A stretch of DNA of 64,000 nt from an uncultured beta proteobacterium (GCA_903823025.1 CAIJRK010000049.1:1-64000), one strand, 5' to 3'; positions 45,986-55,281 are shown, counted from the stretch's first letter. Numbers and translations: made by a program. Notes: a model not told the origin generated them from the sequence alone.

Positions 45986-46434
45986 GTGCGAAGATTTTCG
46001 CCGATGACTCCTTTGCGCAAAATAAAATTCCCAAAAGGCTGGCGCTCACCGGTGATCACGATGGCATAGGCGGCTCGCGCCCGGTCGTAAAAATCGAAAC
46101 GCTCGACGGCTTCAGGCGTTTGCCCGTCAAGGAACTCGGGCGTCAGATAGCCCAGAATATCGCGTTGCAGTTCTGACAGGTAAGGACTTTGTGTGTCACT
46201 AACCTGCATGAAGGCAACCGGGTGATCCACATCAGCCGCCAAAGGCAACACTGAGTTAATGGCTTGCACGGCTTGCAGCATCGAGATACCGGGTAGGCGC
46301 AAGACAGGCTTGCCAGCGGCAATGCTCATGGCTGTGAAGTTGGCATCGGCCAGTACCAGTGCGTCGTCATGCCCCATTTCCATCAACAGCTTGAGCAGTT
46401 CGGGGGTGAGCAAGGGGTTAATACCTTTAAGCAT
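45982..46434 (-). CDS. RbsD/FucU-family sugar mutarotase
   Basis: This 150-residue protein has the family motif MGHDDALVLADANF with the conserved His, plus LPLAADVDHPVAFMQV and RFDFYDRARAAYAIVITGERQPFGNFILRKGV (one region). FucU/RbsD enzymes interconvert sugar anomers. Placement within an ABC sugar operon supports this role. Confidence 0.9.
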   Translation of the reverse strand: MLKGINPLLTPELLKLLMEMGHDDALVLADANFTAMSIAAGKPVLRLPGISMLQAVQAINSVLPLAADVDHPVAFMQVSDTQSPYLSELQRDILGYLTPEFLDGQTPEAVERFDFYDRARAAYAIVITGERQPFGNFILRKGVIGENLRT

Positions 46435-46454
46435 TATTTTCTTTAAAAAGTTGT

Positions 46455-47276
46455 TTAGGCGTGTGCATCGGCGGGCAGTTCATCCACCGTCTTGGCGCCG
46501 GTCATCACGGCCACGGTGTCGCTCATGCTGATGGTCTTTGGGTTAACCACTGCGGCCCGCTTGCCCAGACGCTGGATATGGATACGGTCGGCAATTTCAA
46601 ACACATGCGGCATGTTGTGGCTGATCAAAATCACAGGTAAGCCTTTGTCGCGCACGCGACGAATCAACTCCAGCACCATGTTGCCCTCTTTCACGCCCAG
46701 CGCGGCAGTTGGCTCATCCATGATGACGACGTGCTGCGCAAATGCCGCCGCGCGAGCCACCGCGACACACTGGCGTTGCCCGCCAGAGAGCGTCTCTACC
46801 GCTTGTGTCATGGACCGAATGCCGACTTTGAGTTCTTCCATGCGGGCAATGGCTTGCGCCAACATTTCTTTCTTGTCCAGCAGGCGTAGCAGTTGGCCGA
46901 TGATTCCGGGTTTAATCAACTCCCGGCCAAGAAACAGGTTCTCGGCAATGCTCATGGCAGGCACCACGGCCAAGTCTTGGTAAACCGTCTCAATACCGGC
47001 GCGTCGGGCGTCAATGGGCGACTTGAAATGCACCAGTTTCCCGTCGAGTAACAAGTCGCCTTCATCCGGCACCGTGGCGCCGGAAAGGGCTTTGATCAAA
47101 GACGATTTGCCAGCGCCGTTGTCACCAATCACAGCCAGAATTTCTCCGGCGCGCAGCTCAAAGTCGGTGCCATCCAGCGCTGTGACCTGACCATAGCGTT
47201 TGACGATATTTTTGGCCTGCATCACCAGTGGTGAGCTGGCATTGGGCGATGCGTAAGGGGTGGTTTGGACGTTCAT
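46455..47276 (-). CDS. Sugar ABC transporter ATP-binding protein (FrcA/RbsA-like)
   Basis: This 273-residue, single-domain ATPase has Walker A IGDNGAGKSSLIKAL, signature LSGGQRQCVAVARA, Walker B HVVIMDEPTAALG and switch His in ISHNMPHVF. A single ATPase domain, unlike the double-domain RbsA, matches FrcA. Its ATG overlaps the last base of the permease stop codon. Confidence 0.9.
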   Translation of the reverse strand: MNVQTTPYASPNASSPLVMQAKNIVKRYGQVTALDGTDFELRAGEILAVIGDNGAGKSSLIKALSGATVPDEGDLLLDGKLVHFKSPIDARRAGIETVYQDLAVVPAMSIAENLFLGRELIKPGIIGQLLRLLDKKEMLAQAIARMEELKVGIRSMTQAVETLSGGQRQCVAVARAAAFAQHVVIMDEPTAALGVKEGNMVLELIRRVRDKGLPVILISHNMPHVFEIADRIHIQRLGKRAAVVNPKTISMSDTVAVMTGAKTVDELPADAHA

Positions 47277-48232
47277 TAACGTGCTCCCTTGCGAGACATC
47301 TGGTCGGCCGCCACGGCCATAATCACCAAAATTCCGGTTATCAAAGTTTGGTACACCGAGGCCACGCCCATCAAGGTCAAGCCATTGCGAAACACACCCA
47401 CAATCACCGCGCCGACGAGTGTGCCCAAAATAATGCCACGTCCGCCAAACAGACTGGTACCACCCAAGACAACCGCTGTGATGGCGTCCAGGTTTTCAGT
47501 TTGCCCGGCATTCGGGTCGCCTACGCCGGTGCGCGCTACGGATAACAAAGCGGCAATACCGTAAAAAAGACCCGCTAATGCGTACACATAAACCAACATG
47601 CGGTCCACACGGATGCCGGTCAGCCGTGCTGCTTCAGGGGCGTTGCCCACGGCATACAGATGGCGCCCAGGTGCGGTGTCGCGCAACACAAACCAGGCCA
47701 GGCCATACAGCACAATCATGGTCACGGTGCCAAAACTCACCTCGGTACTGCCAATGTTGAACGTGTTGCCCAGCGCCGTCATCTCGGGCGGTAGATTGGG
47801 AATGATTTGCGCCTTGGAATAAATCTGCGTGATGGCAAAGGCGATGTTCAGTGTGCCTAGCGTCACGATGAACGGGGGCAGCTTGAGGCGGGTCACCAGC
47901 AAGCCGTTGATAAGGCCAAAGCCGGTCGTCACCGCCAGACCGCACAGGATAGCCGCATACGGATCCATGCCGTAATTGACTGCAAATTTGGTCATGACGA
48001 CGCCGCCCAGCGCCATCACCATACCGCAGGACAGGTCAATACCCGCCGTCAAAATAATCAGGGTCTGACCAATCGCCAGAACGCCTACCACCATCACTTG
48101 TTGCAAGACGAGGGACAGGTTCTCGGTGGTCAGAAAACGATCTGACTGGGCTGTGAAAAAGAGGCAGGTCGTCAGCAAGGCCAGCCAGGGGCCTAACGCC
48201 CCCCAAGGTATATGACGTGAAGATGTGTTCAT
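47276..48232 (-). CDS. Sugar ABC transporter permease (FrcC/RbsC-like)
   Basis: This 318-residue permease has RbsC-family blocks IGQTLIILTAGIDLSCGMVMALGGV (one region), RLKLPPFIVTLGTLNIAFAI, YAVGNAPEAARLTGIRVDR and AVVLGGTSLFGGRGIILGTLVGA (one region). ATG 48232 (MNTSSRHIPW) is preferred; a longer GTG start at 48274 is possible. The 237-bp gap to the binding-protein gene contains no feature I can identify. Confidence 0.9.
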   Translation of the reverse strand: MNTSSRHIPWGALGPWLALLTTCLFFTAQSDRFLTTENLSLVLQQVMVVGVLAIGQTLIILTAGIDLSCGMVMALGGVVMTKFAVNYGMDPYAAILCGLAVTTGFGLINGLLVTRLKLPPFIVTLGTLNIAFAITQIYSKAQIIPNLPPEMTALGNTFNIGSTEVSFGTVTMIVLYGLAWFVLRDTAPGRHLYAVGNAPEAARLTGIRVDRMLVYVYALAGLFYGIAALLSVARTGVGDPNAGQTENLDAITAVVLGGTSLFGGRGIILGTLVGAVIVGVFRNGLTLMGVASVYQTLITGILVIMAVAADQMSRKGAR

Positions 48233-48469
48233 GGGTAAAAACCCTAAAAAGAAAGAATAAAAGTGGGTGCGCACAAAATAATGTCATGCGCGCCCGTCAA
48301 CTCAAAAAACTGCATCAGAAGCACGAAGGGAAGCGGTATTTACAAAAGCAACAAACGCCACAAGTTGGCCTGATGGACTCGGCTCGCAAGCCATCGCGAC
48401 AACGACTTGGATGTCGAATTAAGTCTGCCAAGGCAAAAGGACGTTTGTCATTTCTTGCTCCCCAAGAGA

Positions 48470-49459
48470 TTACTTCTCGCCCCAGCACAGCGCCATGCCG
48501 GTCTTGGTGTCTTGGCTGTCCACGCCATTGATGGCCTTGGCCGAGATCAGCATCACGCCCGTGTCGGTGTAGCCGCTGGATTTTTTGCCACCCTTGGCGT
48601 AGCTCACACCTGCTGCCACACCCAGCGCGGCCATCTTCAACGGGTACTGTTGCGAGGTGGCGGTGATGATGCCAGAGGCCGTGTCACGAATACCCTGGCA
48701 GCCGCCATCCACTGAAACAATGATCACGCCTTTTTCTTTACCGGCTTTTTTCAGGGCGTTGAACGCGCCAGCTGCAGCGGGTTCATTGATGGTGTAAACC
48801 ACATTGATACCGGGATTCTTTTGCAGGCAGTTTTCCATGGCGGTCTGGCCTTTGGCTTGGTCACCAAAGCTGTCTGCCATGCAGACGATTGATGCGTTGG
48901 TGGAAAGTTCGTTGGATGTTGCATCCGCAGCAACCAGGCCAAAACCCTTCATGAAGCCGTTATGACGCTGGGCACCAACCGGGTGACCGGGCAATAAATC
49001 AAGCATCGCAATTTTGGCGGGTTTACCCGCCAACGAGGCTTTGGCATATTGGCCGATCAACACGCCAGCCTTGTAGTTATCGGTGGCGAAAAGAGCATCA
49101 GCACCCAAAAACGGACTATCCAGCGCAATCACCTGCACGCCCTTAGCCTGCAATTTTTTCACGGTGGGCGCAATGGCATCGCCGCTGGCCGTGATCAAAA
49201 TTGTCTTGGCGCCAGCAGCAGCCATGTTTTCCAGGGCCGTAATCTGACCCGCCGTGTCGCCGTCTGACTTGCCGGCGGCGGTGAGTAGCTTGGCGCCAAG
49301 CTTTTTGGCTTCGGCTTCAGCGCCTTCCTTCATCTTGACGAAGAAGGCATTGGTTTCAGTTTTGGTGATCAGACCAATGACAGGCTCGCCAGCGGCGAAG
49401 ACGCTGGAAGTGGCAAGGGCCAAGGTGCTCAACAGCAAAGAAGCAGCAGTTTTTTTCAT
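48470..49459 (-). CDS. Sugar ABC transporter substrate-binding protein (FrcB/RbsB-like)
   Basis: The 329-residue periplasmic protein has a signal peptide (MKKTAASLLLSTLALATSS then VFAAGEP) and a Peripla_BP_4 domain (EPVIGLITKTETNAFFVKM; MLDLLPGHPVGAQRHNGFM; NVVYTINEPAAAGAF; VIIVSVDGGCQGI). ATG 49459 follows GAGGAGACTCTTC. It heads the transporter operon transcribed leftward; ligand specificity (fructose or ribose) is inferred from the PfkB kinase and FucU. Confidence 0.9.
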   Translation of the reverse strand: MKKTAASLLLSTLALATSSVFAAGEPVIGLITKTETNAFFVKMKEGAEAEAKKLGAKLLTAAGKSDGDTAGQITALENMAAAGAKTILITASGDAIAPTVKKLQAKGVQVIALDSPFLGADALFATDNYKAGVLIGQYAKASLAGKPAKIAMLDLLPGHPVGAQRHNGFMKGFGLVAADATSNELSTNASIVCMADSFGDQAKGQTAMENCLQKNPGINVVYTINEPAAAGAFNALKKAGKEKGVIIVSVDGGCQGIRDTASGIITATSQQYPLKMAALGVAAGVSYAKGGKKSSGYTDTGVMLISAKAINGVDSQDTKTGMALCWGEK

Positions 49460-49522
49460 GAAGAGTCTCCTCAATTTTAGGAATTCAGATTTGCATAAGG
49501 GTTTAGTCAGACCCCACGGGTA

Positions 49523-49591
49523 TTGACGCTTTACGTTGAAGCGCGGCTAGACTATATTCGGACTTTGATTACTAAATCAAGTTACTTTAGT
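49523..49591. promoter_or_regulatory. Divergent promoter region with inverted repeat (possible ROK operator)
   Basis: ACTAAA (49571-49576) and TTTAGT (49586-49591) form an inverted repeat, extended by flanking TT/TA, directly before the kinase ATG. Upstream TTGACG (49523-49528) with TAGACT (49548) or TATATT (49553) could be -35/-10 elements, though spacing is not ideal. ROK repressors bind A/T-rich inverted repeats of this kind, so this is a candidate FrcR-like site serving both the transporter and kinase genes. Confidence 0.4.
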
Positions 49592-49592
49592 T

Positions 49593-50630
49593 ATGGAAAA
49601 CCCTCGAATGGCACAAAAAAACATGAAATCACTTCAAGTTGCAACAGCAGGAGAAGCACTGATTGATTTGATTCGGAATGAAGACGGTCGGTTTGAACCT
49701 TGTATTGGCGGTGCGGTTTACAACCTGACACGAGCGCTGGCGCGCCAAGGCGTTGAAACGCTTTACTTAAACCCCTTGTCAAGGGACCGCTTTGGTCGCG
49801 AACTTGCTGCGGCGCTGCAAGATGACGGCGTGCATCTGGCCATGCCGACCCCCGTGCAACAGGTGACCTCTCTTGCGGTTGTCAGCGTTGGTCCACAAGG
49901 TCACCCGGACTATGCGTTTTACAGAGAAGGGGTCGCTGATCGCGCCATCACGGCAGCACAGATGACTGACGCCTGCGCCCAGTCCACAAGCCTTTCCCTG
50001 GTTTGCACGGGTGCCCTGGCCTTGTCCCCCGACGATGCGGATTTGTATCTGCCCTGGCTTGCCAGTCAACGCAAGGCAGGGCGAACTATCGTGATCGATG
50101 CCAACTTGCGCCCCTCCGTCATGCCTGACTTAGCGCTTTATCGCCGCCATGTCATGCTTGCTTTGCAATATGCAGACGTCATCAAAGTCAGCGACGAAGA
50201 CCTCGAATATTTGGACTTGCCCGGTGCCAACGCCACTCAGAGGGCCGTCCATTTGCTAGGTAAAAGTCGCGCAAATTTGGTGGCACTCACCCGTGGAGGC
50301 GCGGGCGCCAGCTTACTGACACGTGACGGTCAAATTTTTCACGCGCAGGAAACCGAACGCGTGAACGTCTTGGACACTGTCGGAGCAGGTGATTGCTTTT
50401 TGGCAGGATTGGTGACGACGCTGCTGGAAAATAATTTGGGCGGCAGTTGGGGCGCGGCTTCTGTCCCTGAGGCACAGGCAAAAAATCTTTTGAGCCATGC
50501 CATTGCGAGTGCCAGTTTGTGTGTCATGCGCCGAGGCTGTGTGCCACCTAGTCGGCAAGAGGTGAAAGCCCGAATACAAATGTCACCTTGTCAATTTAGC
50601 GTTGCCCAAGCGTCAAGTCCTGCTTGTTGA
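49593..50630 (+). CDS. PfkB-family carbohydrate kinase (probable fructokinase)
   Basis: This 345-residue kinase has the PfkB signature 1 region (CIGGAVYNLTRALARQGVE) and signature 2 DTVGAGDCFLAGLVTTLLEN containing the catalytic Asp. It probably phosphorylates the sugar delivered by the divergent transporter. ATG 49593 lies next to the inverted repeat; ATG 49608 or 49623 would also be plausible. The 271 bp downstream of it, to 50901, hold nothing recognisable. Confidence 0.87.
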   Translation: MENPRMAQKNMKSLQVATAGEALIDLIRNEDGRFEPCIGGAVYNLTRALARQGVETLYLNPLSRDRFGRELAAALQDDGVHLAMPTPVQQVTSLAVVSVGPQGHPDYAFYREGVADRAITAAQMTDACAQSTSLSLVCTGALALSPDDADLYLPWLASQRKAGRTIVIDANLRPSVMPDLALYRRHVMLALQYADVIKVSDEDLEYLDLPGANATQRAVHLLGKSRANLVALTRGGAGASLLTRDGQIFHAQETERVNVLDTVGAGDCFLAGLVTTLLENNLGGSWGAASVPEAQAKNLLSHAIASASLCVMRRGCVPPSRQEVKARIQMSPCQFSVAQASSPAC

Positions 50631-50901
50631 TAGGCCAGGGCTGTCACATCCGATGAGTTCACCTGGCAAGGCGATAATTCGACACCCTGATCTGCCAGTT
50701 TTTTCGGCGTTGCCCTGCATTTTTTTGCCTCAAGCAGCCGTTAATTTAACTGTTTGTCGCATTCTGCAAATCTCTCTATTAACGGGGCTATTTGCTCTTT
50801 TCAGTTCTGCTGGCTGAATGGGTTTTGAAGCGTTTGACAATGCCAAAATATCTGCCTTGGTGCAGACTGAAGGCCTTGAAAACTTAAACGGAACCCCCTT
50901 A

Positions 50902-51204
50902 ATGGCTGATCTTCATATCTTGCGCGCACACAAACTAGGTTTGACTGCGGCCCGAAAAATTGCCCATCAATGGGTTGAGCAAGCTGAACAACAGTTTGGT
51001 TTGATTTGTACCTACCAAACAGGTGAGGCCGCAGATGAGGTGATGTTCAAACGCGCAGGCGTTCAGGGCTGTTTGTCAGTCACACAGGATAAATTTGAAC
51101 TCAACGCGAAACTCGGGTTTTTGTTGAGTGCCTTCCATGCAAAGATTGAGTCTGAAGTAACTCAGAATCTCGATAAATTACTCAATCCTGACTCAGGCAC
51201 CTAA
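50902..51204 (+). CDS. Polyhydroxyalkanoic acid system family protein
   Basis: This 100-residue protein (MADLHILRAHKLGLTAARKI.. TGEAADEVMFKRAGVQGCLSV; DKFELNAKLGFLLSAF) fits the PHA granule region family (PF09650). The start ATG 50902 is chosen because homologues begin at this point; an in-frame ATG at 50818 adds 28 unconserved residues. It lies near other PHA-granule genes. Confidence 0.82.
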   Translation: MADLHILRAHKLGLTAARKIAHQWVEQAEQQFGLICTYQTGEAADEVMFKRAGVQGCLSVTQDKFELNAKLGFLLSAFHAKIESEVTQNLDKLLNPDSGT

Positions 51205-51211
51205 TCTTTTG

Positions 51212-51985
51212 TCAGTCTTCCAACTCGACTTTGGCCATTTCTACATCCAGTCGTTCCATGGCATCCATAGGCTTGGCTGCAGCGGCTTGCTGGTAAAGTT
51301 TCGTGGCCTCTTTGATCATCTTTTCACCATCAAGCATGACCATGGCATTGGCATATTCGATCATGCCAATGGCGGATTGAAAGTTGAGTTTCAAGGCCTC
51401 CTGAAGCAGCGCCAGACCGGTGTCTTTCTTGGCGCCATAAGTCATGCTGCCAATCAGCAACCCCACTTTATCGATGACCTCGGCGTGAAAAGCGCCTAGC
51501 GCGATGTGTGCATCGGCATGTTTGGGCTGGAGTTTGATCACATTCTCAAGCGATTCCTTAACCTTGGTACCCAACCCTTGCGCCAAAGCTTTGGCGACGC
51601 TGATGCCCTGGCTGTAGCGGCTCAAGGCATAGGCGTGCCAGTAGTAGGCGTTGATATTGAGCGGGTACGCCAAAGCTTGCGCTTCAGCGCGTTGGGCAAC
51701 TTCGAGGTAAAGGGCCAGGCGCGCTTGCTCTTTTTTCTCAAGGTAAGTGGCGTAAACACAGGCGGATTTGTTAGCCACGGTAAGCCCATCACCGCCCACT
51801 TTAAGGCCCAAGTCCATGGCTTTCTGGAACTCGCCGCTGTGAAACAGTGCCCATGCCTGAAGCACTTCGGGTTTGTCGGGCAATGGCTCGGCGTCTCCCG
51901 CATGAAGTCGGCCCCAGTTGGCTTTGACGCTGGTGGCATCAAACGTATATTCACCCGGATAGGGGAAGGCAGTCCAGTTATTCAT
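51212..51985 (-). CDS. TPR-like soluble protein of unknown function
   Basis: This 257-residue, all-helical protein has TPR-like repeats (EVLQAWALFHSGEFQKAMDLG; NAYYWHAYALSRYSQGISV; ADAHIALGAFHAEVIDKVG). No signal peptide is seen. The ATG follows AAGGAGACAAG. The gene follows the TetR gene on the same strand by 43 bp, so both may be transcribed together. Confidence 0.75.
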   Translation of the reverse strand: MNNWTAFPYPGEYTFDATSVKANWGRLHAGDAEPLPDKPEVLQAWALFHSGEFQKAMDLGLKVGGDGLTVANKSACVYATYLEKKEQARLALYLEVAQRAEAQALAYPLNINAYYWHAYALSRYSQGISVAKALAQGLGTKVKESLENVIKLQPKHADAHIALGAFHAEVIDKVGLLIGSMTYGAKKDTGLALLQEALKLNFQSAIGMIEYANAMVMLDGEKMIKEATKLYQQAAAAKPMDAMERLDVEMAKVELED

Positions 51986-52028
51986 CTTGTCTCCTTGGGC
52001 ATATCTTTTTACTTATCGTCATAAATTT

Positions 52029-52691
52029 TTATTTATTGTCATTATCGTTGGCGTCCGCTAATTTTAGTAAGTGCAGACGTTGATTCAACTCAAGGTAAGG
52101 CATCAGTAAATTCAGTATTTGTTGTGCGCCCCGTCGCATGGCTGCTTGCGCATTTTCAGGTTCAAGCGCGTGGCGTGGGTCGCGTACATATTCAAAACTT
52201 AGCCAAAAGGTCAGCAACACCACCATGCTGGTCGCTGTTGACTCGACATCACACGCCTCAATGTGCATGGCACCCGTGCGGCTCATACCCTCCAACAAGG
52301 CTTTAACGGCGCGAGTTTTGTTTTTCAGAACCGACTGGAAATGTGTCTCTAGTCGCCTGTTTTTGCTGAGTAGGTCATTCAAATCGCGGTAAAAAAATCG
52401 GTACTGCCAGATGAGTTCAAACAAGGTATGCATGAAAAACCAGGCATCCTCCACATCGCGCACGTCGTCACTGACGTTGAGTAGCTCATTCAACGCTTGC
52501 TCGTAGCGGTCAAGCAGCGTGTTGATTAGCTCATCTTTGGCGGGGTAATGGTAGTAAAGATTGCCAGGACTGATGCCCAGTTCAGCAGAAATCAGGGTGG
52601 TCGATACGTTGGGTTCGCCAAAACGGTTAAACAAGGCCAGCGTGACTTCCAGAATTCGCTCGGCAGTACGCCGGGGCGCTTTTTTTACCAT
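52029..52691 (-). CDS. TetR-family transcriptional regulator
   Basis: This 220-residue regulator has an N-terminal TetR HTH (RILEVTLALFNRFGEPNVST then TLISAELGISPGNLYYHYPAKDELI) and a helical ligand domain. A 23-bp perfect palindrome lies about 90 bp upstream and is a likely operator. Neighbouring phasin and PHA-system genes suggest a role in PHA regulation, by inference. Confidence 0.88.
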   Translation of the reverse strand: MVKKAPRRTAERILEVTLALFNRFGEPNVSTTLISAELGISPGNLYYHYPAKDELINTLLDRYEQALNELLNVSDDVRDVEDAWFFMHTLFELIWQYRFFYRDLNDLLSKNRRLETHFQSVLKNKTRAVKALLEGMSRTGAMHIEACDVESTATSMVVLLTFWLSFEYVRDPRHALEPENAQAAMRRGAQQILNLLMPYLELNQRLHLLKLADANDNDNK

Positions 52692-52780
52692 GTAGGCCTT
52701 TCCTTATATGCCGCTAAATGCACGATGCGACCCTGTCAATCTTGATCTCTTCCAATTAGTGTAGAGCCGATAGAGGCTGT

Positions 52781-52803
52781 CACTTGTTGCGATGCAACAA
52801 GTG
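52781..52803. promoter_or_regulatory. Perfect palindrome upstream of the TetR gene
   Basis: CACTTGTTGC, a GAT spacer and GCAACAAGTG make an uninterrupted 10-bp inverted repeat. It sits between the phasin gene (ending 52833, minus) and the tetR start (52691). It lacks a T run on the strand being transcribed, so an operator for TetR autoregulation is more likely than a terminator. Confidence 0.5.
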
Positions 52804-52832
52804 CGCGATTGAAAAAAAACAAAATAAATTCG

Positions 52833-53309
52833 TCAAAGCTTTGTTTTTGGCACGCGTTTAAGCGATGGTTTGGCTGCTGATTTAGACGTGATGCGCTGAG
52901 CTGATAATTTTTCGACCTGCTGCGTCAGTGCATCAAGGCGAGCCATCAACACCTCCAGGGTTTGACCCGAGGGCACGCCTTGTTTATCCAGTACCTTGAT
53001 CACGCGGTCTTCAAAAACAGTTTCCAACTTATCCCACTGACCCGTGGCTTTGGAGGAGAGGTCAGCCGCCAGATGGGTTATTTTTTGGCCGACCTGCGTG
53101 ATTTTTTCTTCCGCCCCGGACTTTGTCTTGTGTTGAAAGTTGATGCCCTCTTTCACCAGCGCATCAAAAGCCTTGGAGCCTTCGGCCTGTGCCTGGTTAA
53201 AAGCGCCTAACCCGGCCTGCCATATTTGCTCGGCGGCATCCTGAACCGACTTTGTCAAAGGCATTTCTGCTCTCTTGGATGAACTCGTTTTTTGTAACTT
53301 TTTGACCAT
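52833..53309 (-). CDS. PHA granule-associated phasin (PhaF/PhaI type)
   Basis: The 158-residue protein has the PhaI-like helical domain (QDAAEQIWQAGLGAFNQAQA; GSKAFDALVKEGINFQHKTK) and a Lys/Ala-rich basic tail (SKSAAKPSLKRVPKTKL). It should coat polyhydroxyalkanoate granules. The start follows GGAGTTTTAA with good spacing. Confidence 0.85.
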   Translation of the reverse strand: MVKKLQKTSSSKRAEMPLTKSVQDAAEQIWQAGLGAFNQAQAEGSKAFDALVKEGINFQHKTKSGAEEKITQVGQKITHLAADLSSKATGQWDKLETVFEDRVIKVLDKQGVPSGQTLEVLMARLDALTQQVEKLSAQRITSKSAAKPSLKRVPKTKL

Positions 53310-53531
53310 TTAAAACTCCAGATAATTGGCAATCTACCCTTGCTGTGCACTGTAAAGGCCGCTTGAATAACCGTGTAGGCAGAGCTTCCTAATTTGGGGT
53401 GACTGTGTCACTTTGCCAGGTTACTTTTTGTAGGTGCTTTTCAGTGCTTATTCACGAAATAACAGTGGCTGTGGCATTATCAAAGACGCTCTTTTTTCAA
53501 ACTGTTCAACCTTTTTAACTGGATTTAACCC

Positions 53532-54008
53532 ATGTTTTATGCCGCTCTCAAAACCGTTCACCTACTCGCCATCATGGTCTGGATTGGGGGGATGGTGTTT
53601 GTCGAGTTCTTCTTGCGGCCCGCTGCCAGCCAACTGGAGGCACCTCAACGCTTGCGTTTGATGCGCGATGTGCTGGGTCGTTTCTTGAATGCAGCGCTGG
53701 GGGTGGCCGGGTTGGCCGTGGCCAGCGGGGTGTGGATGATTGGTCGCGTTGCCAAGCAAACGGTGCAGGCTGATGTCAAGTTCAACATGCCGGTGGAGTG
53801 GATGGTGATGTCCTTGCTTGGTATCGTGATGGTGGCTATTTTGGGTCATATTCGTTTTGCCCTGTATAAACGCCTCTCCCTTGCCGTGACGGCGGCTGCC
53901 TGGCCTGTGGCGGGTGCTGCGTTAGCGAGTATTCGTACCTGGGTGCTGGTCAATCTGGTGATTGGCGTCGTCATTGTGGTAGTGACCGTGTTGGGTGCTT
54001 TGAGCTGA
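53532..54008 (+). CDS. Small integral membrane protein (CopD-like)
   Basis: This 158-residue protein has about four transmembrane helices. The N-terminus YAALKTVHLLAIMVWIGGMV with conserved His and Trp resembles the CopD domain of copper-resistance and heme-linked membrane proteins. Function is not certain. It precedes the MFS exporter by 10 bp and may share its transcript. Confidence 0.75.
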   Translation: MFYAALKTVHLLAIMVWIGGMVFVEFFLRPAASQLEAPQRLRLMRDVLGRFLNAALGVAGLAVASGVWMIGRVAKQTVQADVKFNMPVEWMVMSLLGIVMVAILGHIRFALYKRLSLAVTAAAWPVAGAALASIRTWVLVNLVIGVVIVVVTVLGALS

Positions 54009-54018
54009 TAGAGCCGTC

Positions 54019-55257
54019 ATGAATCCGTATGCAAAAACTCTCTGGCGCGGTCCGCGCTGGGCGTTGGCTGTTTTGCTGGCGGTGCTGGGCATGTTGGGGC
54101 CTTTCTCTATTGACACCTACATTCCCGCTTTTTCAGGAATTGCGACCTCACTGGGGGCGACCCCCGTAGAAATGCAGCAAACCTTGTCGGCTTACTTGTT
54201 CGGGTTTGCCTTCATGAGTCTTTTTCATGGGGCGTTGTCAGACAGCCTGGGTCGGCGGCCTGTGGTGTTGTGGGGACTGGCAGCGTTTACCGTGGCTTCG
54301 ATTGGCTGTGCGTTGTCACAAACCATCGGTCAGCTGGTGTTTTTTCGGGCCATGCAGGGCTTGTCAACGGGGGCGGGCATTGTGGTGGCACGCGCGGTGG
54401 TGCGCGATATGTTTGACCCGACCCAGGCGCAAAAGGTGATGAGTCAGATCACAATTTATTTTGGGGTCGCCCCGGCCATCGCGCCTTTGGTGGGCGGCTG
54501 GTTGTTTGTGTCCTTCAATTGGCACAGCGTTTTTTGGTTTTTGACGGCAGTTGGCATCATTTTGTGGACAGTTAATTACAAATTTCTGCCAGAAACCTTG
54601 CCTGTAACGCAGCGCCAATCGTTGAAAGTCAGCAACTTGATGCAAGGTTATTTGCAATTGGGGCGGGATCCCCGATTTTTGTTGCTGGCCCTGGCCAGTG
54701 GCTTGCCGTTTAACGGTATGTTCTTGTACATCTTGTCAGCGCCAGCTTTTTTGGGTGAGCATTTGGGCCTGGCACCCACGCAATTTTTCTGGTTTTTTAT
54801 TCTCACGATTAGCGGCATCATGAGTGGGGCGTGGGCCAGTGGTCGCATGGCTGGCAAGTTAGCGCCTAAACAGCAAATCAAATATGGGTTTTTGATCATG
54901 CTGCTAATTGCGCTGCTTAATCTGGCAGCCAATGCGCTATTCAAAGCCGATGTGCGCTGGTCGCTTTTTCCGATTGCCATCTTTGCCTTTGGCTGGGCCA
55001 TGATGATGCCGGTGGTGACGCTGCTGGTGCTTGATCTTCACCCGGATCGGCGGGGCATGGCGTCTTCGTTGCAGGCGTTTGTGGGCGCGTCGGCCAATGG
55101 CTTGGTGGCTGGTGTGGTCGCGCCACTGGTGATGCATTCAACCGTGAGTCTGGCCGCTGCGTCGCTGGGCATGATGGGCATCGGTTTGATGGCCTGGATA
55201 CTGCTGCATCACCGCTGGCCGGACATTGGTCGAGTGGTGGCACACCCGGCAACTTGA
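54019..55257 (+). CDS. MFS multidrug exporter of the Bcr/CflA family
   Basis: This 412-residue, 12-helix transporter has Bcr/CflA features: LGPFSIDTYIPAFSGIATSL, QQTLSAYLFGFAFMSLFHGA, GALSDSLGRRPVVLWGL (motif A) and VVARAVVRDMFDPTQAQKVM. It probably exports a drug, sulfonamide or dipeptide by proton antiport. It converges with the lipoprotein gene 24 bp on. Confidence 0.9.
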   Translation: MNPYAKTLWRGPRWALAVLLAVLGMLGPFSIDTYIPAFSGIATSLGATPVEMQQTLSAYLFGFAFMSLFHGALSDSLGRRPVVLWGLAAFTVASIGCALSQTIGQLVFFRAMQGLSTGAGIVVARAVVRDMFDPTQAQKVMSQITIYFGVAPAIAPLVGGWLFVSFNWHSVFWFLTAVGIILWTVNYKFLPETLPVTQRQSLKVSNLMQGYLQLGRDPRFLLLALASGLPFNGMFLYILSAPAFLGEHLGLAPTQFFWFFILTISGIMSGAWASGRMAGKLAPKQQIKYGFLIMLLIALLNLAANALFKADVRWSLFPIAIFAFGWAMMMPVVTLLVLDLHPDRRGMASSLQAFVGASANGLVAGVVAPLVMHSTVSLAAASLGMMGIGLMAWILLHHRWPDIGRVVAHPAT

Positions 55258-55281
55258 AGGTGTCGCGTGCCGTTGACTGGA

